This document shows, piece by piece, positions 1 to 8,636 of a stretch of 64,000 nt of DNA. The translations under genes and the position numbers were made by a program. The notes below the pieces were generated by a model. The model did no database searches and was not told the origin of the DNA. It was given only the letters and a program-made list of their open reading frames with translations. Each line of letters begins with the position of its first letter. The stretch's first letter is position 1. The DNA comes from PFJX01 sp964542455. Lineage in GTDB: Bacteria; Pseudomonadota; Gammaproteobacteria; Burkholderiales; Thiobacillaceae. The DNA lies in contig CAZIUC010000013.1 of assembly GCA_964542455.1 (NCBI GenBank), positions 1-64,000 of the forward strand, written 5' to 3'.

Positions 1-109
1 TTCGGATTTCGGATTTCGGATTTCGGATTTCGGATTTCGGATTTCGGATTTCGGACGCGCGCAAGCGCGCATATATCAAATCCGAAATCCGCAATCCGAA
101 ATCCGAAAT
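1..109. repeat. Heptamer TTCGGAT tandem repeat with inverted copies
   Basis: Bases 1-55 are almost eight perfect direct copies of TTCGGAT. They are followed by GCGCGC-AA-GCGCGC (57-70), a perfect small hairpin. From about 78 the complementary unit ATCCGAA appears about four times, imperfectly. The whole block is a low-complexity inverted structure at the 3' end of the helicase gene and supplies its last codons. The left side runs off the window, so the full repeat number is unknown. Confidence 0.9.
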
Positions 110-1734
110 TGCTCCGCCGCCCGTTCCGATACCACCAGCACCAGCAGCATCATGGCGCGGGTGGCGCCGACGAACAGCTTGCGCAGGGCCTTTTCGTCCA
201 GCGTCTCGAAGTCGATTTCCGCGAACACCACGGCGGCCGCGGACTGGCCCTTGAAGCGGTAGACCGTCTCCAGCAGCACATCGCCCTCTGAAAACAGGGG
301 ATGGCCGAACAGGTCATAGCGGCCGGTGAACGTTCTCAGGCTATGTGGCCCCAGTTGGGCATGGGGAAACAGCAGCGATTGCTCGCGTCCGCGAAAACTC
401 AGCAGTGCCAGATCATCGCGCTTGTAGCCGGCGCCGTAGCACAGGCGGATCGCCTCCTTCACCCGCTCCTTCAACTCCATCGCATCGCGATACACCAGCA
501 CCTCCAGCCCCCCCGAGCCGAGCGGGCCCGCCGCTTCGATGGCGGCGCCTTCCGGTAACAGTGATTGCAGAAAGCGCACCACCGGGCGTGGGCTGCGGTA
601 GTTGCCGCGCGCGTGCAGGGTTACCCAATCCGGCAACGGCACCGGCGCGCGGCCATAGAGATTCTGCAACGGGTCTTCCAGCCAGAGCAGGCGCGCATCC
701 GGCTGAGCATGGCACAGCACCAGATCGCGCCAGGCCTCGGTGAAATCCTGGCCTTCATCGACGATCACGCAATCGAACCGCCACGCCGCATCGACCGGCA
801 AGGCGGCGGCCTGGTCGACGAGCGACTCGAAAGCGTCGGTCTGGGTGAAATCGGGGACGATGCCCCGCTCGCGCAGGCGCTGGTCGCACAACATATGAAA
901 CGTGCCCACCCAACCGTCGGACGCGCCGGGAGGAGCGACGATGCGCGCGAAATGATCGGCCAGCGGGCGGTTGTAGCAGACATAAAGCGGGCGCTGTCCA
1001 CGATCGAGGGCGGCGGCAAATTCGGCCAGCGCCAACTGGGTCTTGCCGGATCCGGCGGTGCCGGTCACCCGCAAACGATGCGGCGTGAATTCCAGTTGTC
1101 GCGCCCAATGCGCGAGGCCGCCGGAAACTCGGGTGACCAGGGCGCGCGCGCGGCCGACCAGGGCGCTGACATCGGTTTCCAGTTGCAGCACCCCGCGCAG
1201 AAAGCGGTGCACCTCCCGGGCCTGGGGCGCGTTTTCCCCTACCGGAAGAATCGTCTGAATCAGGTTGGCCAGTTGCGTCTTGCGCCGCGCGTCGACGATG
1301 CGCTGCGGCGCGATACCCGCCGTTTCCACCTGGCGCACCGTGTAATCCGGGCAATAGAGCAGATAGTCCACACGCGCCACCTGGCAGCCGGGGCGGGCAT
1401 GCAACTTGGCGCGCAGGGCGGAAACGCTACGCGCCATCTGCACGGCCACGCGCTTTTCCTTTTCCGCATAGCGCTTGACCAGGCCTTCCGGCGTCTCGAT
1501 CAGGAAACCGCTCTTCTGCTCGATCAACAACACATCGCCGGCCGGGTTGACCACCACGAAATCGATTTCGCCATACACCGAGAAACCGTGTTCCAGATGC
1601 GTCCAATGCACCGCGTGGTAAACGGTGTAGCTATCCGGCAAAGCCGCCGCCAGCGTGGACAGTGTCTCGATCTCGCGCGCCGCCGCGCCCGTGACTTCCA
1701 GCGCCCGCCAACCATCGGGAAGAATGTTCGCCAT
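76..1734 (-). CDS. NERD-domain UvrD-like DNA helicase/nuclease
   Basis: 552-residue protein. The N-terminal part (about residues 40-150) resembles a NERD nuclease-related domain, with the conserved stretch GEIDFVVV followed by LLIEQKSG. The C-terminal two thirds is a superfamily 1 helicase: Walker A GTAGSGKTQ near residue 225, Walker B VIVDEGQDF near 325, and the late motif VGATRAM near 530. NERD-UvrD proteins are predicted to act on DNA in repair or defence; the exact role here is unknown. The final residues (ISDCGFRI) are encoded by the heptamer repeat, so the natural C-terminus may have been replaced. The start ATG at 1734 gives a standard N-terminus. No partner gene of a known defence system is adjacent. 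Confidence 0.85.
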   Translation of the reverse strand: MANILPDGWRALEVTGAAAREIETLSTLAAALPDSYTVYHAVHWTHLEHGFSVYGEIDFVVVNPAGDVLLIEQKSGFLIETPEGLVKRYAEKEKRVAVQMARSVSALRAKLHARPGCQVARVDYLLYCPDYTVRQVETAGIAPQRIVDARRKTQLANLIQTILPVGENAPQAREVHRFLRGVLQLETDVSALVGRARALVTRVSGGLAHWARQLEFTPHRLRVTGTAGSGKTQLALAEFAAALDRGQRPLYVCYNRPLADHFARIVAPPGASDGWVGTFHMLCDQRLRERGIVPDFTQTDAFESLVDQAAALPVDAAWRFDCVIVDEGQDFTEAWRDLVLCHAQPDARLLWLEDPLQNLYGRAPVPLPDWVTLHARGNYRSPRPVVRFLQSLLPEGAAIEAAGPLGSGGLEVLVYRDAMELKERVKEAIRLCYGAGYKRDDLALLSFRGREQSLLFPHAQLGPHSLRTFTGRYDLFGHPLFSEGDVLLETVYRFKGQSAAAVVFAEIDFETLDEKALRKLFVGATRAMMLLVLVVSERAAEQFRISDCGFRI

Positions 1735-1845
1735 GCCTACCCCACTGACATCTCTCGTGACGGCCGAGGATAACGGAAGCGCTGATTTGTTTTGGTGCTG
1801 TTCGCGTCGGCGGTGGGCATGCGCGAAAGCGGAAGAGAAGGTAAC

Positions 1846-2010
1846 TTCCCCCTTTCCAAAAGGGGGATTGAGGTACCGAAGGGTAGGGGCTTCATCAGGG
1901 ATATAGCAACGTTTGCCTGAGCAGCCGTCTCAGAAATCCCCCCTGCCCCCCCCTTTGAGAAAGGGGGGAACCATTGCAACAACCGCGTCACCAGTTAACG
2001 CGAACCGCGC
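1846..2010. repeat. Dispersed C/G-run repeat, copy A
   Basis: This fills most of the gap between the helicase and ycaO. It has a CCCCCTTT...AAAGGGGG palindrome at the left, then GGTACCGAAGGGTAGGGGC (from 1872), a second palindrome CCCCCTTTGAGAAAGGGGGG and the tail CACCAGTTAACGCGAA. The same blocks recur near 26.8-27.1, 36.4, 38.3-38.5 and 41.7 kb. No ORF in it is convincing. Confidence 0.8.
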
Positions 2011-2043
2011 CTTTGTTATTGTTTCCCCGCCGACTTGCCGAGG

Positions 2044-3786
2044 CTATGCCATCGCCTCGTTGAAGCGCAACTTGCGATAAGCCGCCAGCAGGCGCTGGTG
2101 CATCTCGCAGCCGGCGAGGTCCGGGCCGGGTGCTTGCAGACCGAAGAAGCGCCGCTCGCCGCGCAGCATGGCCTGGGCCGTTTCCAGGGTATCGGCGCCG
2201 TACAGGCTCAGCAGGCTGTCGCCATAATCATTTGCGTTCAAAGTATCGGCATGCGCCATCTCCAACAGGGTTTCGATGCAGCGGTAAACCAGCCTGCGCG
2301 CGGGATTGAGTTGTTCGAAATGACGCACCCACTGGCAACCTTCGCGCGCGGCATCGACATCCCGGATGGCGAGAGCCAGCAGCGCTTTCAGTTCGCCCAC
2401 GCGCAGGTCTTGCCAAAGCGATCCGGCATCCGCGGCCAGGCCGATCAGCGCGGCGACCGGGCGCTGATCGTCGAGGCCAAGCTCGTTCAGGGTATCGAGC
2501 AAGTCACGGATTTCTTCGTCTTCGAGCAGCGGCAGATGCAGGATGGCCTGGTGCAATTGGTTGCCGACGCTGTTGTTGTTCCATTCCAGGTCATCGAGCG
2601 GATAGATCTCGGACATGCCCGGCACCAGGATGCGGCAGGCGTAGACGCCGAGATGATCGAAATCGGCGATGTAGACATCGCGCTCGACGCCGTGAATGGC
2701 GTCGCATAGCCAGGCGAATTCCTGTTCCGTGCCGCCTCCGAAATTCCAGTCGGCGAAGTCGAAATCCGGCGTCGCGCGGAGGAATTCCCAACTGATGATG
2801 CCGCTGGAATCGACGAAATGAATCTCCAGATTCTGCGCGTCGGCAATCTCGTCGAGGTCGAAACCCGGCTCCGGGAAGTCGCCCAGCGCATCCAGCGCGC
2901 GGCCCTGCAGGAGTTCGGTGAGAGCGCGTTCCAGCGCGACTTCAAAACATGGATGGGCGCCGAAACTGGAGAAGCAGCCCTGGTCATGCGGATTCAGCAA
3001 AGTCACATTCATCACTGGATACTGACCGCCGAGCGAAGCGTCCTTGACCAGGATGCCGAAGCCGGCGGCGCGCAGATCACGGATGCCGGCCGCGATTTTC
3101 GGATAGCGGGCAATCACCGCTTCCGGCACATCGGGCAGGCACAAGCCCTCGCCGATGATGCGGAATTTGACATGCCGTTCGAAGATTTCAGACAGCGCCT
3201 GAACCCGCGCCTCGGCGGGCGTGTTGCCGGCCGACATGCCGTTGCTGACATACAGGTTGCCGATCAGGTTGACCGGAAACCACAGTGTGGCGCCGTCGCG
3301 CTGACGCCGGTAGGGCAAGGCGCAGATGCCGCGCGCCGCGTTGCCGGAATTGCGGTCCACCAGGGCGCCGGCGGGCACCGCGCCATCCGGGTTGTAAAAA
3401 GCGCGCAGATCAGCGTCCAGCAAGCCTTCCGGCCAGGCGTCGCCATCCGGCACGGGAAACCAGTGTTCTTGTGGATAGTGGACATAGGCGCGCTGTGCCA
3501 GCGTGCCGCCCAGGTAGTAATGCGACCAGAAGTAATTGCAGCCGAGACGCTCGAAAAACTCACCCAGCGCGCTCGCCCGCGCGGCCTTTTCGGAAGCGCC
3601 CTTGCCGTTGGTGAACAGCAGCGGGCAATCGCGATCGCGAATATGCACCGACCAGGCATTGGCCACCGGATTCAGCCAGGAACGTTCCTCGATATGGAAC
3701 CCCAAGGCCGCCAGTTTGGCCTGCATGGACTGAATGGAGGATTCCAGCGAGGCGTCCTTGCCGGTGATGAAGCTTTCGATTTGCAT
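2044..3786 (-). CDS. ycaO: YcaO, ribosomal protein S12 methylthiotransferase accessory protein
   Basis: 580 residues, close to E. coli YcaO (586) and similar along the whole length, for example FTNGKGAS, NLYVSNGMSAGNT and SLGGQYPV. YcaO proteins use ATP to activate amide backbones. The stand-alone E. coli protein promotes beta-methylthiolation of S12 with RimO, but its mechanism is not settled. The N-terminal two thirds is the YcaO ATP-binding fold and the C-terminal part is helical and TPR-like. The frame is open further upstream, but the ATG at 3786 starts MQIESFITGKDA, which matches the family. No RiPP precursor or cyclodehydratase partner is adjacent, so the housekeeping role is favoured. 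Confidence 0.93.
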   Translation of the reverse strand: MQIESFITGKDASLESSIQSMQAKLAALGFHIEERSWLNPVANAWSVHIRDRDCPLLFTNGKGASEKAARASALGEFFERLGCNYFWSHYYLGGTLAQRAYVHYPQEHWFPVPDGDAWPEGLLDADLRAFYNPDGAVPAGALVDRNSGNAARGICALPYRRQRDGATLWFPVNLIGNLYVSNGMSAGNTPAEARVQALSEIFERHVKFRIIGEGLCLPDVPEAVIARYPKIAAGIRDLRAAGFGILVKDASLGGQYPVMNVTLLNPHDQGCFSSFGAHPCFEVALERALTELLQGRALDALGDFPEPGFDLDEIADAQNLEIHFVDSSGIISWEFLRATPDFDFADWNFGGGTEQEFAWLCDAIHGVERDVYIADFDHLGVYACRILVPGMSEIYPLDDLEWNNNSVGNQLHQAILHLPLLEDEEIRDLLDTLNELGLDDQRPVAALIGLAADAGSLWQDLRVGELKALLALAIRDVDAAREGCQWVRHFEQLNPARRLVYRCIETLLEMAHADTLNANDYGDSLLSLYGADTLETAQAMLRGERRFFGLQAPGPDLAGCEMHQRLLAAYRKLRFNEAMA

Positions 3787-3876
3787 GGGAATTCCAGGTC
3801 GAGAAGGATGGGCTGAGCTGATCAAAACCCTTCCAACATCATGATTCGCGGGGCGTGCCGTGAGACCGGCGCAAGC

Positions 3877-3909
3877 AAAAAAACCGACGGCCGTTCGCGG
3901 CCGTCGGTT
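3877..3909 (-). terminator. Rho-independent terminator of the 4035-4808 gene
   Basis: A perfect 12-bp stem (AACCGACGGCCG and its complement) with a 4-nt loop, followed on the minus strand by seven T residues. It lies between the repeat-protein gene and the ycaO start, so ycaO has its own transcript. Confidence 0.9.
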
Positions 3910-3960
3910 CATCCACAACGGCGTGTGGACTGTCGAGTCTTGGCCTTGCGGCGGGTCTTT

Positions 3961-4030
3961 TGTAGCGCGGGCTTCCAGCCTGCATCACGGCGCCGGGACG
4001 GCAACGGGCAGGCGGGAAGCCTGCGCTACA
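3961..4030. repeat. REP family 1 palindrome pair
   Basis: Two inverted halves, TGTAGCGCGGGCTTCCAGCC and the reverse of GGCAGGCGGGAAGCCTGCGC, flank a short spacer. The same type occurs at 9885, 17801, 28476, 32171, 32874, 48093 and 55349. Here it lies in the 3' untranslated part of the repeat-protein transcript, before the terminator. Confidence 0.88.
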
Positions 4031-4034
4031 TGGG

Positions 4035-4808
4035 TTACTTGGTCGCGGCCGGGGCGGGAGCCGGGATCTGTGACTGCAACATCTGCAGCAACTTCATCAT
4101 GGTGGCGGGGTCCAGGGTGGGCATGCCACCGCTGGGCATCGCCATCATCTGACCCATGGGGCCATAGGTATTCGGGTTCATGGCCGCGCCCATCCAGTTG
4201 CCATACATATTGGGATTCATGGGCGCCATCATGGCATTCATCGCGGCGGGATTCGTCGGCGCCGCCATCCAGTTGCCGTACATGGCGGGGTTCAGCATCT
4301 GGGTTCCCATGCTCATCATCTGCGGGCTCATGGGGGCCATCATCATGTTCAGGTAATTACTGGGGTTGATGCCCTGGCTGATCAAGGTATTGATGAGCCG
4401 GGGGTCCAGGCCGGCGGCCATCCATTTCAGGGCGATGTTGGGGTCGCTGAACTGCATGTAGTTCTGCATGGCGGCCGGATTCATCATGCCCGAGAGCATG
4501 CGGATGCTGGTATTGGGGTCCATACCCTGTTGCATCATGGCCATCGAGGTGGCCGGATTCATCATGGCATTGCTCCACTGCGCGAATACGGCGGGATCCT
4601 TGAAAGCGGCGGCATTCTGCGTGGGGTCGAGCATCTTCCCCGCCCAGGCCTGGGGAGAAGTGGGCGTGGTGGAGAGAGCGGGCGTGGCGGCGGCGGGCGT
4701 GGCGGCGGCAGGCGTGGTAGCGGCAGGCGTGGTAGCGGCGGGCGTATCGGCAGCTTGGGCAAGTCCGGACAGGGCCAGTGCGGCGAACAGGATGGGCATA
4801 CGATTCAT
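4035..4808 (-). CDS. Exported DP/NP-repeat protein, Met/Asn/Pro-rich (paralogue 1)
   Basis: 257 residues. A signal peptide ends at GLAQA (about residue 19) and is followed by an Ala/Thr/Pro linker. The rest is about 13 tandem units of 12-13 residues, each beginning with DP, NP or SP, such as NPAMYGNWMAAPT and DPNIALKWMAAGL. Towards the C-terminus the units become very rich in Met, Asn, Tyr and Trp. There are no Cys residues and no internal membrane segments. The repeat pattern and the C-terminal NP-x-x-YG blocks are shared with the protein at 8637-9323, so the two are paralogues. I do not recognise a characterised family. Exported Met/Asn/Pro/aromatic-rich proteins include sulfur-globule coat proteins, but that link is only a hypothesis. 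It is a single-gene transcript with its own terminator. Confidence 0.85.
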   Translation of the reverse strand: MNRMPILFAALALSGLAQAADTPAATTPAATTPAAATPAAATPALSTTPTSPQAWAGKMLDPTQNAAAFKDPAVFAQWSNAMMNPATSMAMMQQGMDPNTSIRMLSGMMNPAAMQNYMQFSDPNIALKWMAAGLDPRLINTLISQGINPSNYLNMMMAPMSPQMMSMGTQMLNPAMYGNWMAAPTNPAAMNAMMAPMNPNMYGNWMGAAMNPNTYGPMGQMMAMPSGGMPTLDPATMMKLLQMLQSQIPAPAPAATK

Positions 4809-4927
4809 GGCGAACTCCAGTGAGGGGTGGGGCGTACTAGAAACAACAGACCCGATGTCAGCGGGTCCGACATCCTAGTCCCCTTTGCGCCTGGAGGGGG
4901 CGTTCTTGCTCCGGTCTGCAGACGTAG

Positions 4928-5488
4928 TCAGCCTTTGAAAGCCCCGTCGGATGCAAGATAGGCCAGTTCTTCCGGCGTGCTCTCCCGACCGAGGATGGCA
5001 TTACGGTGGGGAAAGCGGCCGAAGCGCCGAACGATGACCCGGTGGTGCTCGGCGAAATGGAGGTTGGCCGCGAGCCGGGCCTCACGAAAAAGGCTCACCG
5101 ACTGGTCCTGGTCATCCAGATTCTCGCTGTGCATCAGCGGCAGGTAGAGGAATAACACCCGGCCACTCGGGACCTGTTTGTCGTAACCGCGCGCCACAGC
5201 CTGTTTGGCGAGCGCGACGGCCTGCCGCTCGCTGGAGAAAGCGGCTGGTTTGCCCCTGAACATGTTCAGGGGCAATTGATCCAGCACGATGGCGAGCGCC
5301 AGACTGCCTTCCGGAGTGTCCGCCCAGCCATCCAACTCACCGGACACGGCGCGCTTCCAGAGGTCCTCGTAGCGCACCCGGATTTCATCATCCAGCCTTG
5401 GCGTGGAGGAAAACCAGTGCTTGCTGATCCGTGCCGAGAACCAGAAATCCAGAAGCTCATGAAAGTTGTTTGCCTGCGCCATTGCCAA
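4928..5488 (-). CDS. DUF924 family protein
   Basis: 186 residues, the usual size for DUF924, an all-helical TPR-like family of unknown function. Family features visible are LLDFWFS near the start, LAIVLDQLPLNMFRG in the middle, FLYLPLMHSE, and FGRFPHRNAILGR near the C-terminus. It is predicted cytoplasmic, with no signal peptide or membrane segment. The start ATG at 5488 is followed by MAMAQANNFHELLDFW; a second in-frame ATG two codons on is also possible. It stands alone between tRNA-Ser and the exported repeat protein. Confidence 0.9.
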   Translation of the reverse strand: MAMAQANNFHELLDFWFSARISKHWFSSTPRLDDEIRVRYEDLWKRAVSGELDGWADTPEGSLALAIVLDQLPLNMFRGKPAAFSSERQAVALAKQAVARGYDKQVPSGRVLFLYLPLMHSENLDDQDQSVSLFREARLAANLHFAEHHRVIVRRFGRFPHRNAILGRESTPEELAYLASDGAFKG

Positions 5489-5660
5489 TGGTCTCCGCGA
5501 AGTTGATGAGCGGTCGGTAGATCAAGGCGGCAACTGTGCCAGAAAGGTGCCTGGTCAGCTTCCACTCAATTCAACCACTCCCGGAATTGCCGGATGATGG
5601 TGAAAGGATTTCATGGGGGGCTGACAACCCGGTGTGATAGCGGGTTGCGGGCGGTATGGG

Positions 5661-5753
5661 TGGCGGAGACGCAGGGATTCGAACCCTGGATCCAGTTTTT
5701 GACCGGATGCACCCTTAGCAGGGGTGTGCCTTCGACCACTCGGCCACGTCTCC
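5661..5753 (-). tRNA. tRNA-Ser (anticodon GCT)
   Basis: 93-nt class II tRNA with acceptor GGAGACG/CGTCTCC, a long variable arm, T-loop TTCGAAT and an encoded CCA. The anticodon loop CTGCTAA gives GCT, reading AGC/AGU. It lies downstream of lysC, as in many betaproteobacteria. Confidence 0.97.
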
Positions 5754-5854
5754 AAGCTTGTTTCGGCCGAGGCCGAAAAAGCCGGGCAAGGATACCTGCG
5801 CGGCGCGACCAAGGCAATGTCGGAAAGGCGGAAGCGGCTGAAATAACCGGCTTG

Positions 5855-6352
5855 CTACGTACTTTCTGGAGCCGCGATGTCCAGGAACTCGGAAAACATC
5901 GCCGCCTGGCCCTGAAGTTTGCCGTCAGCATCGGTGAGATTCCAGACCGTCGCATTGCGAATCATGAAGCGCCGGCCGCTTTTGGCGATGCGCACGCCAC
6001 TGTAGTCGTCGATGTATCCCTGTGACGCCACTGCTTCCAGAAGTTGCGCGCGCGCAGGCCGCGCCATCGGTTCGGCGGAGAGGCGCGAAAATAGGCCGAC
6101 GATCTCGCGCCAGGTCATTTCGAAGCGTGCCTGAGCGGTCAGGTTGGCGTAGGTAAAACTGGGGTCCGCCGTGTTGTCGTGCGATAGCACGGCGAAGGGT
6201 GCGTGGTAGAGCGCGCGTGCCGCCTCGCGTGGCGGCAACTCGCTATCCAGCAACGCCTTGCCGGTCCACTGGCGGTAGCTGTTGATCAGCAGGGCCGCGT
6301 GTGCGGGCAGGTGGTCGTTGGTGGCGGCCGGTTCGGGAATCATGCAAGCCAT
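5855..6352 (-). CDS. MEKHLA-domain protein
   Basis: 165 residues. The central and C-terminal part matches the MEKHLA domain, a PAS-related fold first described at the C-terminus of plant HD-ZIP III proteins. Visible motifs are YANLTAQARFEMTW, SRLSAEPMAR, QGYIDDYSGVRI and KSGRRF. Stand-alone bacterial versions have no established function; a small-molecule or redox-sensing role is inferred from the fold. The start ATG at 6352 has a GGAG about 7 nt upstream. The gene follows lysC on the same strand with a 21-bp gap, so the two may be co-transcribed. Confidence 0.85.
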   Translation of the reverse strand: MACMIPEPAATNDHLPAHAALLINSYRQWTGKALLDSELPPREAARALYHAPFAVLSHDNTADPSFTYANLTAQARFEMTWREIVGLFSRLSAEPMARPARAQLLEAVASQGYIDDYSGVRIAKSGRRFMIRNATVWNLTDADGKLQGQAAMFSEFLDIAAPEST

Positions 6353-6373
6353 CCCGACTCCGCCCGCCCAGAA

Positions 6374-7600
6374 TCAGGCCACTTCCTTGTCCAGCTCGAA
6401 CGCCTGGTGCAGGGCGCGCACGGCGAGTTCCATGTACTTGTCTTCCACCACCACGGAAATCTTGATTTCGGAGGTGGAGATCATCTGCAGGTTGATGTTC
6501 TCGGCGGCCAGCGCGCGGAACATCTTGCTGGCCACGCCGGCGTGGGTGCGCATGCCGACGCCGACCATGGAAACCTTGGCGATCTTGTCGTCGCCGACGA
6601 CTTCGCGCGCGCCGATCTGATCTTTCACCTGATTCAGCACCTCCATCGCCCGCTTGAACTCGCTACGGTGCACGGTAAAGGTGAAATCGGTGGTGTTATT
6701 CGCGCCGACGTTCTGCACGATCATGTCGACGTCGATGTTGGCGTCGGCCACGGAACCGAGGATCAGGGCGGCGATGCCGGGTTTGTCGGGTACGCCCAGG
6801 ACGGTGAGTTTGGCCTCGTCGCGGTTGAAGGCGATACCGGAAATGATGGGTTCTTCCATGCTGTCATCCTCGAAGGTAATCAAGGTGCCCTCACCATCTT
6901 CCTGGAAGCTGGAGAGCACGCGCAGTTTCACTTTGTATTTGCCGGCGAATTCCACCGAGCGGATTTGCAGCACTTTGGAGCCGAGACTGGCGAGTTCCAG
7001 CATTTCCTCGAAAGTGATGGTATCCAGCTTGCGGGCTTCCGGGACGATGCGCGGGTCGGTGGTGTAGACGCCGTCGACATCGGTGTAGATCTGGCACTCG
7101 TCGGCTTTCAGCGCCGCCGCCAGGGCCACGCCGGTGGTATCGGAGCCGCCGCGACCGAGGGTGGTGATATTGCCGTTCTCGTCCACGCCCTGAAAACCGG
7201 CCACCACGACGACATGGCCGCGATCGAGATCGGCGCGCATACGCGCTTCGTCGATGGAAAGAATGCGCGCCTTGGTATAAGCGTCGTCGGTCACGATACG
7301 CACCTGAGAGCCGGTGTAACTCCTGGCCTTCAGCCCAAGGTCTTTCAAGGCCATGGCCAGCAGCGCGATGGTGACCTGTTCGCCGGTGGAGACCAGGACA
7401 TCCATTTCACGCGGATCCGGCTCTTTCTGTATCTGCTTGGCCAGGGCAATGAGGCGATTGGTCTCGCCGGACATGGCGGAGAGCACCACCACGACCTGAT
7501 GCCCGAGCATCTTGAACTTGGCGACACGCTCCGCGACGTTGCGAATGCGCTCGATGGAGCCCACCGAGGTACCGCCGTATTTCTGGACAATTAGCGCCAT
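6374..7600 (-). CDS. lysC: Aspartate kinase
   Basis: 408 residues. It catalyses the first step of the aspartate pathway to lysine, threonine and methionine by phosphorylating aspartate. The N-terminus MALIVQKYGGTSVGS carries the kinase KxGGTS motif. The kinase domain contains GRGGSDTTGVAL and YTDVDGVYTTDPRI. Two ACT domains follow in the C-terminal 140 residues. The length fits the single-gene, allosterically regulated class that is typical of betaproteobacteria. The open frame extends upstream to 7789, but that extension lies in an inverted-repeat element, and the ATG at 7600 matches the family. Confidence 0.96.
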   Translation of the reverse strand: MALIVQKYGGTSVGSIERIRNVAERVAKFKMLGHQVVVVLSAMSGETNRLIALAKQIQKEPDPREMDVLVSTGEQVTIALLAMALKDLGLKARSYTGSQVRIVTDDAYTKARILSIDEARMRADLDRGHVVVVAGFQGVDENGNITTLGRGGSDTTGVALAAALKADECQIYTDVDGVYTTDPRIVPEARKLDTITFEEMLELASLGSKVLQIRSVEFAGKYKVKLRVLSSFQEDGEGTLITFEDDSMEEPIISGIAFNRDEAKLTVLGVPDKPGIAALILGSVADANIDVDMIVQNVGANNTTDFTFTVHRSEFKRAMEVLNQVKDQIGAREVVGDDKIAKVSMVGVGMRTHAGVASKMFRALAAENINLQMISTSEIKISVVVEDKYMELAVRALHQAFELDKEVA

Positions 7601-7671
7601 GATTGAGGGATTTGCACGAAAAGCAGGCATTCTACAGGAGCGCGCAAAAGCTTCGCCATATTGCCAGACAA

Positions 7672-7809
7672 CCTGTCGGGTTTGATTCGCCATGCGCGCC
7701 GGGCCGCCGCGTTGCGGCGCTTGGCAAGTGAATGGCCATTGCCGGCGCGGCAAGCCTTGCATCCATCGCTTTCTGGACGCAACGCGCATGGCGAATCAAA
7801 CCCGACAGG
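7672..7809. repeat. Inverted-repeat element (MITE-like), 138 bp
   Basis: Perfect 27-bp terminal inverted repeats (7672-7698 and 7783-7809, starting CCTGTCGGGTTTGATTCGCC) flank 84 bp. The ends resemble those of the element at 62109-62270 (CCTGTCGGACTTTGG). No clear target-site duplication is seen. It lies between lysC and the divergent Bax-inhibitor-1 gene and may affect their promoters. Confidence 0.85.
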
Positions 7810-7880
7810 CTCTAACCATTGAAACTCTTCACCTCCGCCCTTAGTCTTATCCCCGTTCTCAACCCTGTGGAGATTCCACG

Positions 7881-8576
7881 ATGCAAACCCGATTCGACAA
7901 TGTCGTGCGTATGGACGGCACGATCGCCGTCGAGCAGACCAACAAGGTACTGCGCAACACCTACATGATGCTGGGCCTGACCATGATCCCGACGGTGATC
8001 GGGGCGTTCTTCGGCATGAGCCTGGATTTCGCCTTCGCCGCGCCCCATCCGTTCATGTTCGCCATCGGCATGATGGCGGTGATGATGGGGCTGTTCTATG
8101 GCATCAACGCCAACCGCGACAGCGGCATGGGCGTGGTTCTGCTGCTGCTGCTCACCGGCTTCATGGGCGTAATGCTGGGCCCGATCCTGCAAGTGGCGCT
8201 GCATCTGCGTAATGGTGGGGAAATCATCGGCCTGGCGGCGGGTGGTACCGGCGCGATTTTTCTGACCCTGGCCGGCATCGCCACCACCACCAAGAAGGAT
8301 TTCAGCTTCCTGGGCAAATTCCTGATGGTGGGCATCGTCCTGCTGATCCTGGCCAGCCTGGCTAACATCTTCTTCCAGATTCCGGCCCTGGCGCTGACCC
8401 TGTCGGCCGTCGCCGTACTGCTCTTCTCCGGCTTCCTGCTGTTTGACATCTCGCGCATCGTGAATGGCGGCGAAACAAACTATGTGATGGCGACCCTGTC
8501 GGTTTATCTGGACATCTACAACATCTTCATCAACCTGCTGCAACTGCTGATGGCTCTCATGGGCGAACGCGACTGA
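7881..8576 (+). CDS. Bax inhibitor-1 / YccA family membrane protein
   Basis: 231 residues with about seven hydrophobic segments, starting after a cytoplasmic N-terminus (VLRNTYMMLGLTMIPT). The C-terminal part has FLLFDISRIVNGGETNYVMA and YLDIYNIFINLLQLL, which are typical of BI-1/YccA proteins. In E. coli YccA interacts with the FtsH membrane protease; BI-1 homologues are pH-sensitive Ca2+ leak channels. Location is the inner membrane. A GGAG precedes the ATG at 7881. The gene converges on the second repeat-protein gene and shares a bidirectional terminator with it. Confidence 0.92.
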   Translation: MQTRFDNVVRMDGTIAVEQTNKVLRNTYMMLGLTMIPTVIGAFFGMSLDFAFAAPHPFMFAIGMMAVMMGLFYGINANRDSGMGVVLLLLLTGFMGVMLGPILQVALHLRNGGEIIGLAAGGTGAIFLTLAGIATTTKKDFSFLGKFLMVGIVLLILASLANIFFQIPALALTLSAVAVLLFSGFLLFDISRIVNGGETNYVMATLSVYLDIYNIFINLLQLLMALMGERD

Positions 8577-8594
8577 CGCGGACCTGTCCCAACG

Positions 8595-8621
8595 AAAAAG
8601 GCGGCCGAGGCCGCCTTTTTT
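8595..8621. terminator. Bidirectional rho-independent terminator
   Basis: AAAAAGGCGGCC-GA-GGCCGCCTTTTTT: a 12-bp stem with an A-tract on one side and a T-tract on the other, between two convergent genes. It should terminate both. Confidence 0.93.
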
Positions 8622-8636
8622 CACTTCAGGAAAAAC

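Noticed and set aside
1..55. Heptamer array as a possible CRISPR
   Set aside because: Units are 7 bp with no spacers and no cas genes nearby.
2044..3786. YcaO as part of a RiPP biosynthesis cluster
   Set aside because: It matches the full-length stand-alone E. coli type, and no precursor peptide, E1-like partner or transporter lies nearby. The repeat proteins next to it have Sec signals and no Cys/Ser/Thr core.
5761..5778. TTTCGGCC-GA-GGCCGAAA as a terminator near tRNA-Ser
   Set aside because: The stem is good, but no T-tract follows it in either direction. A role is possible but unsupported.
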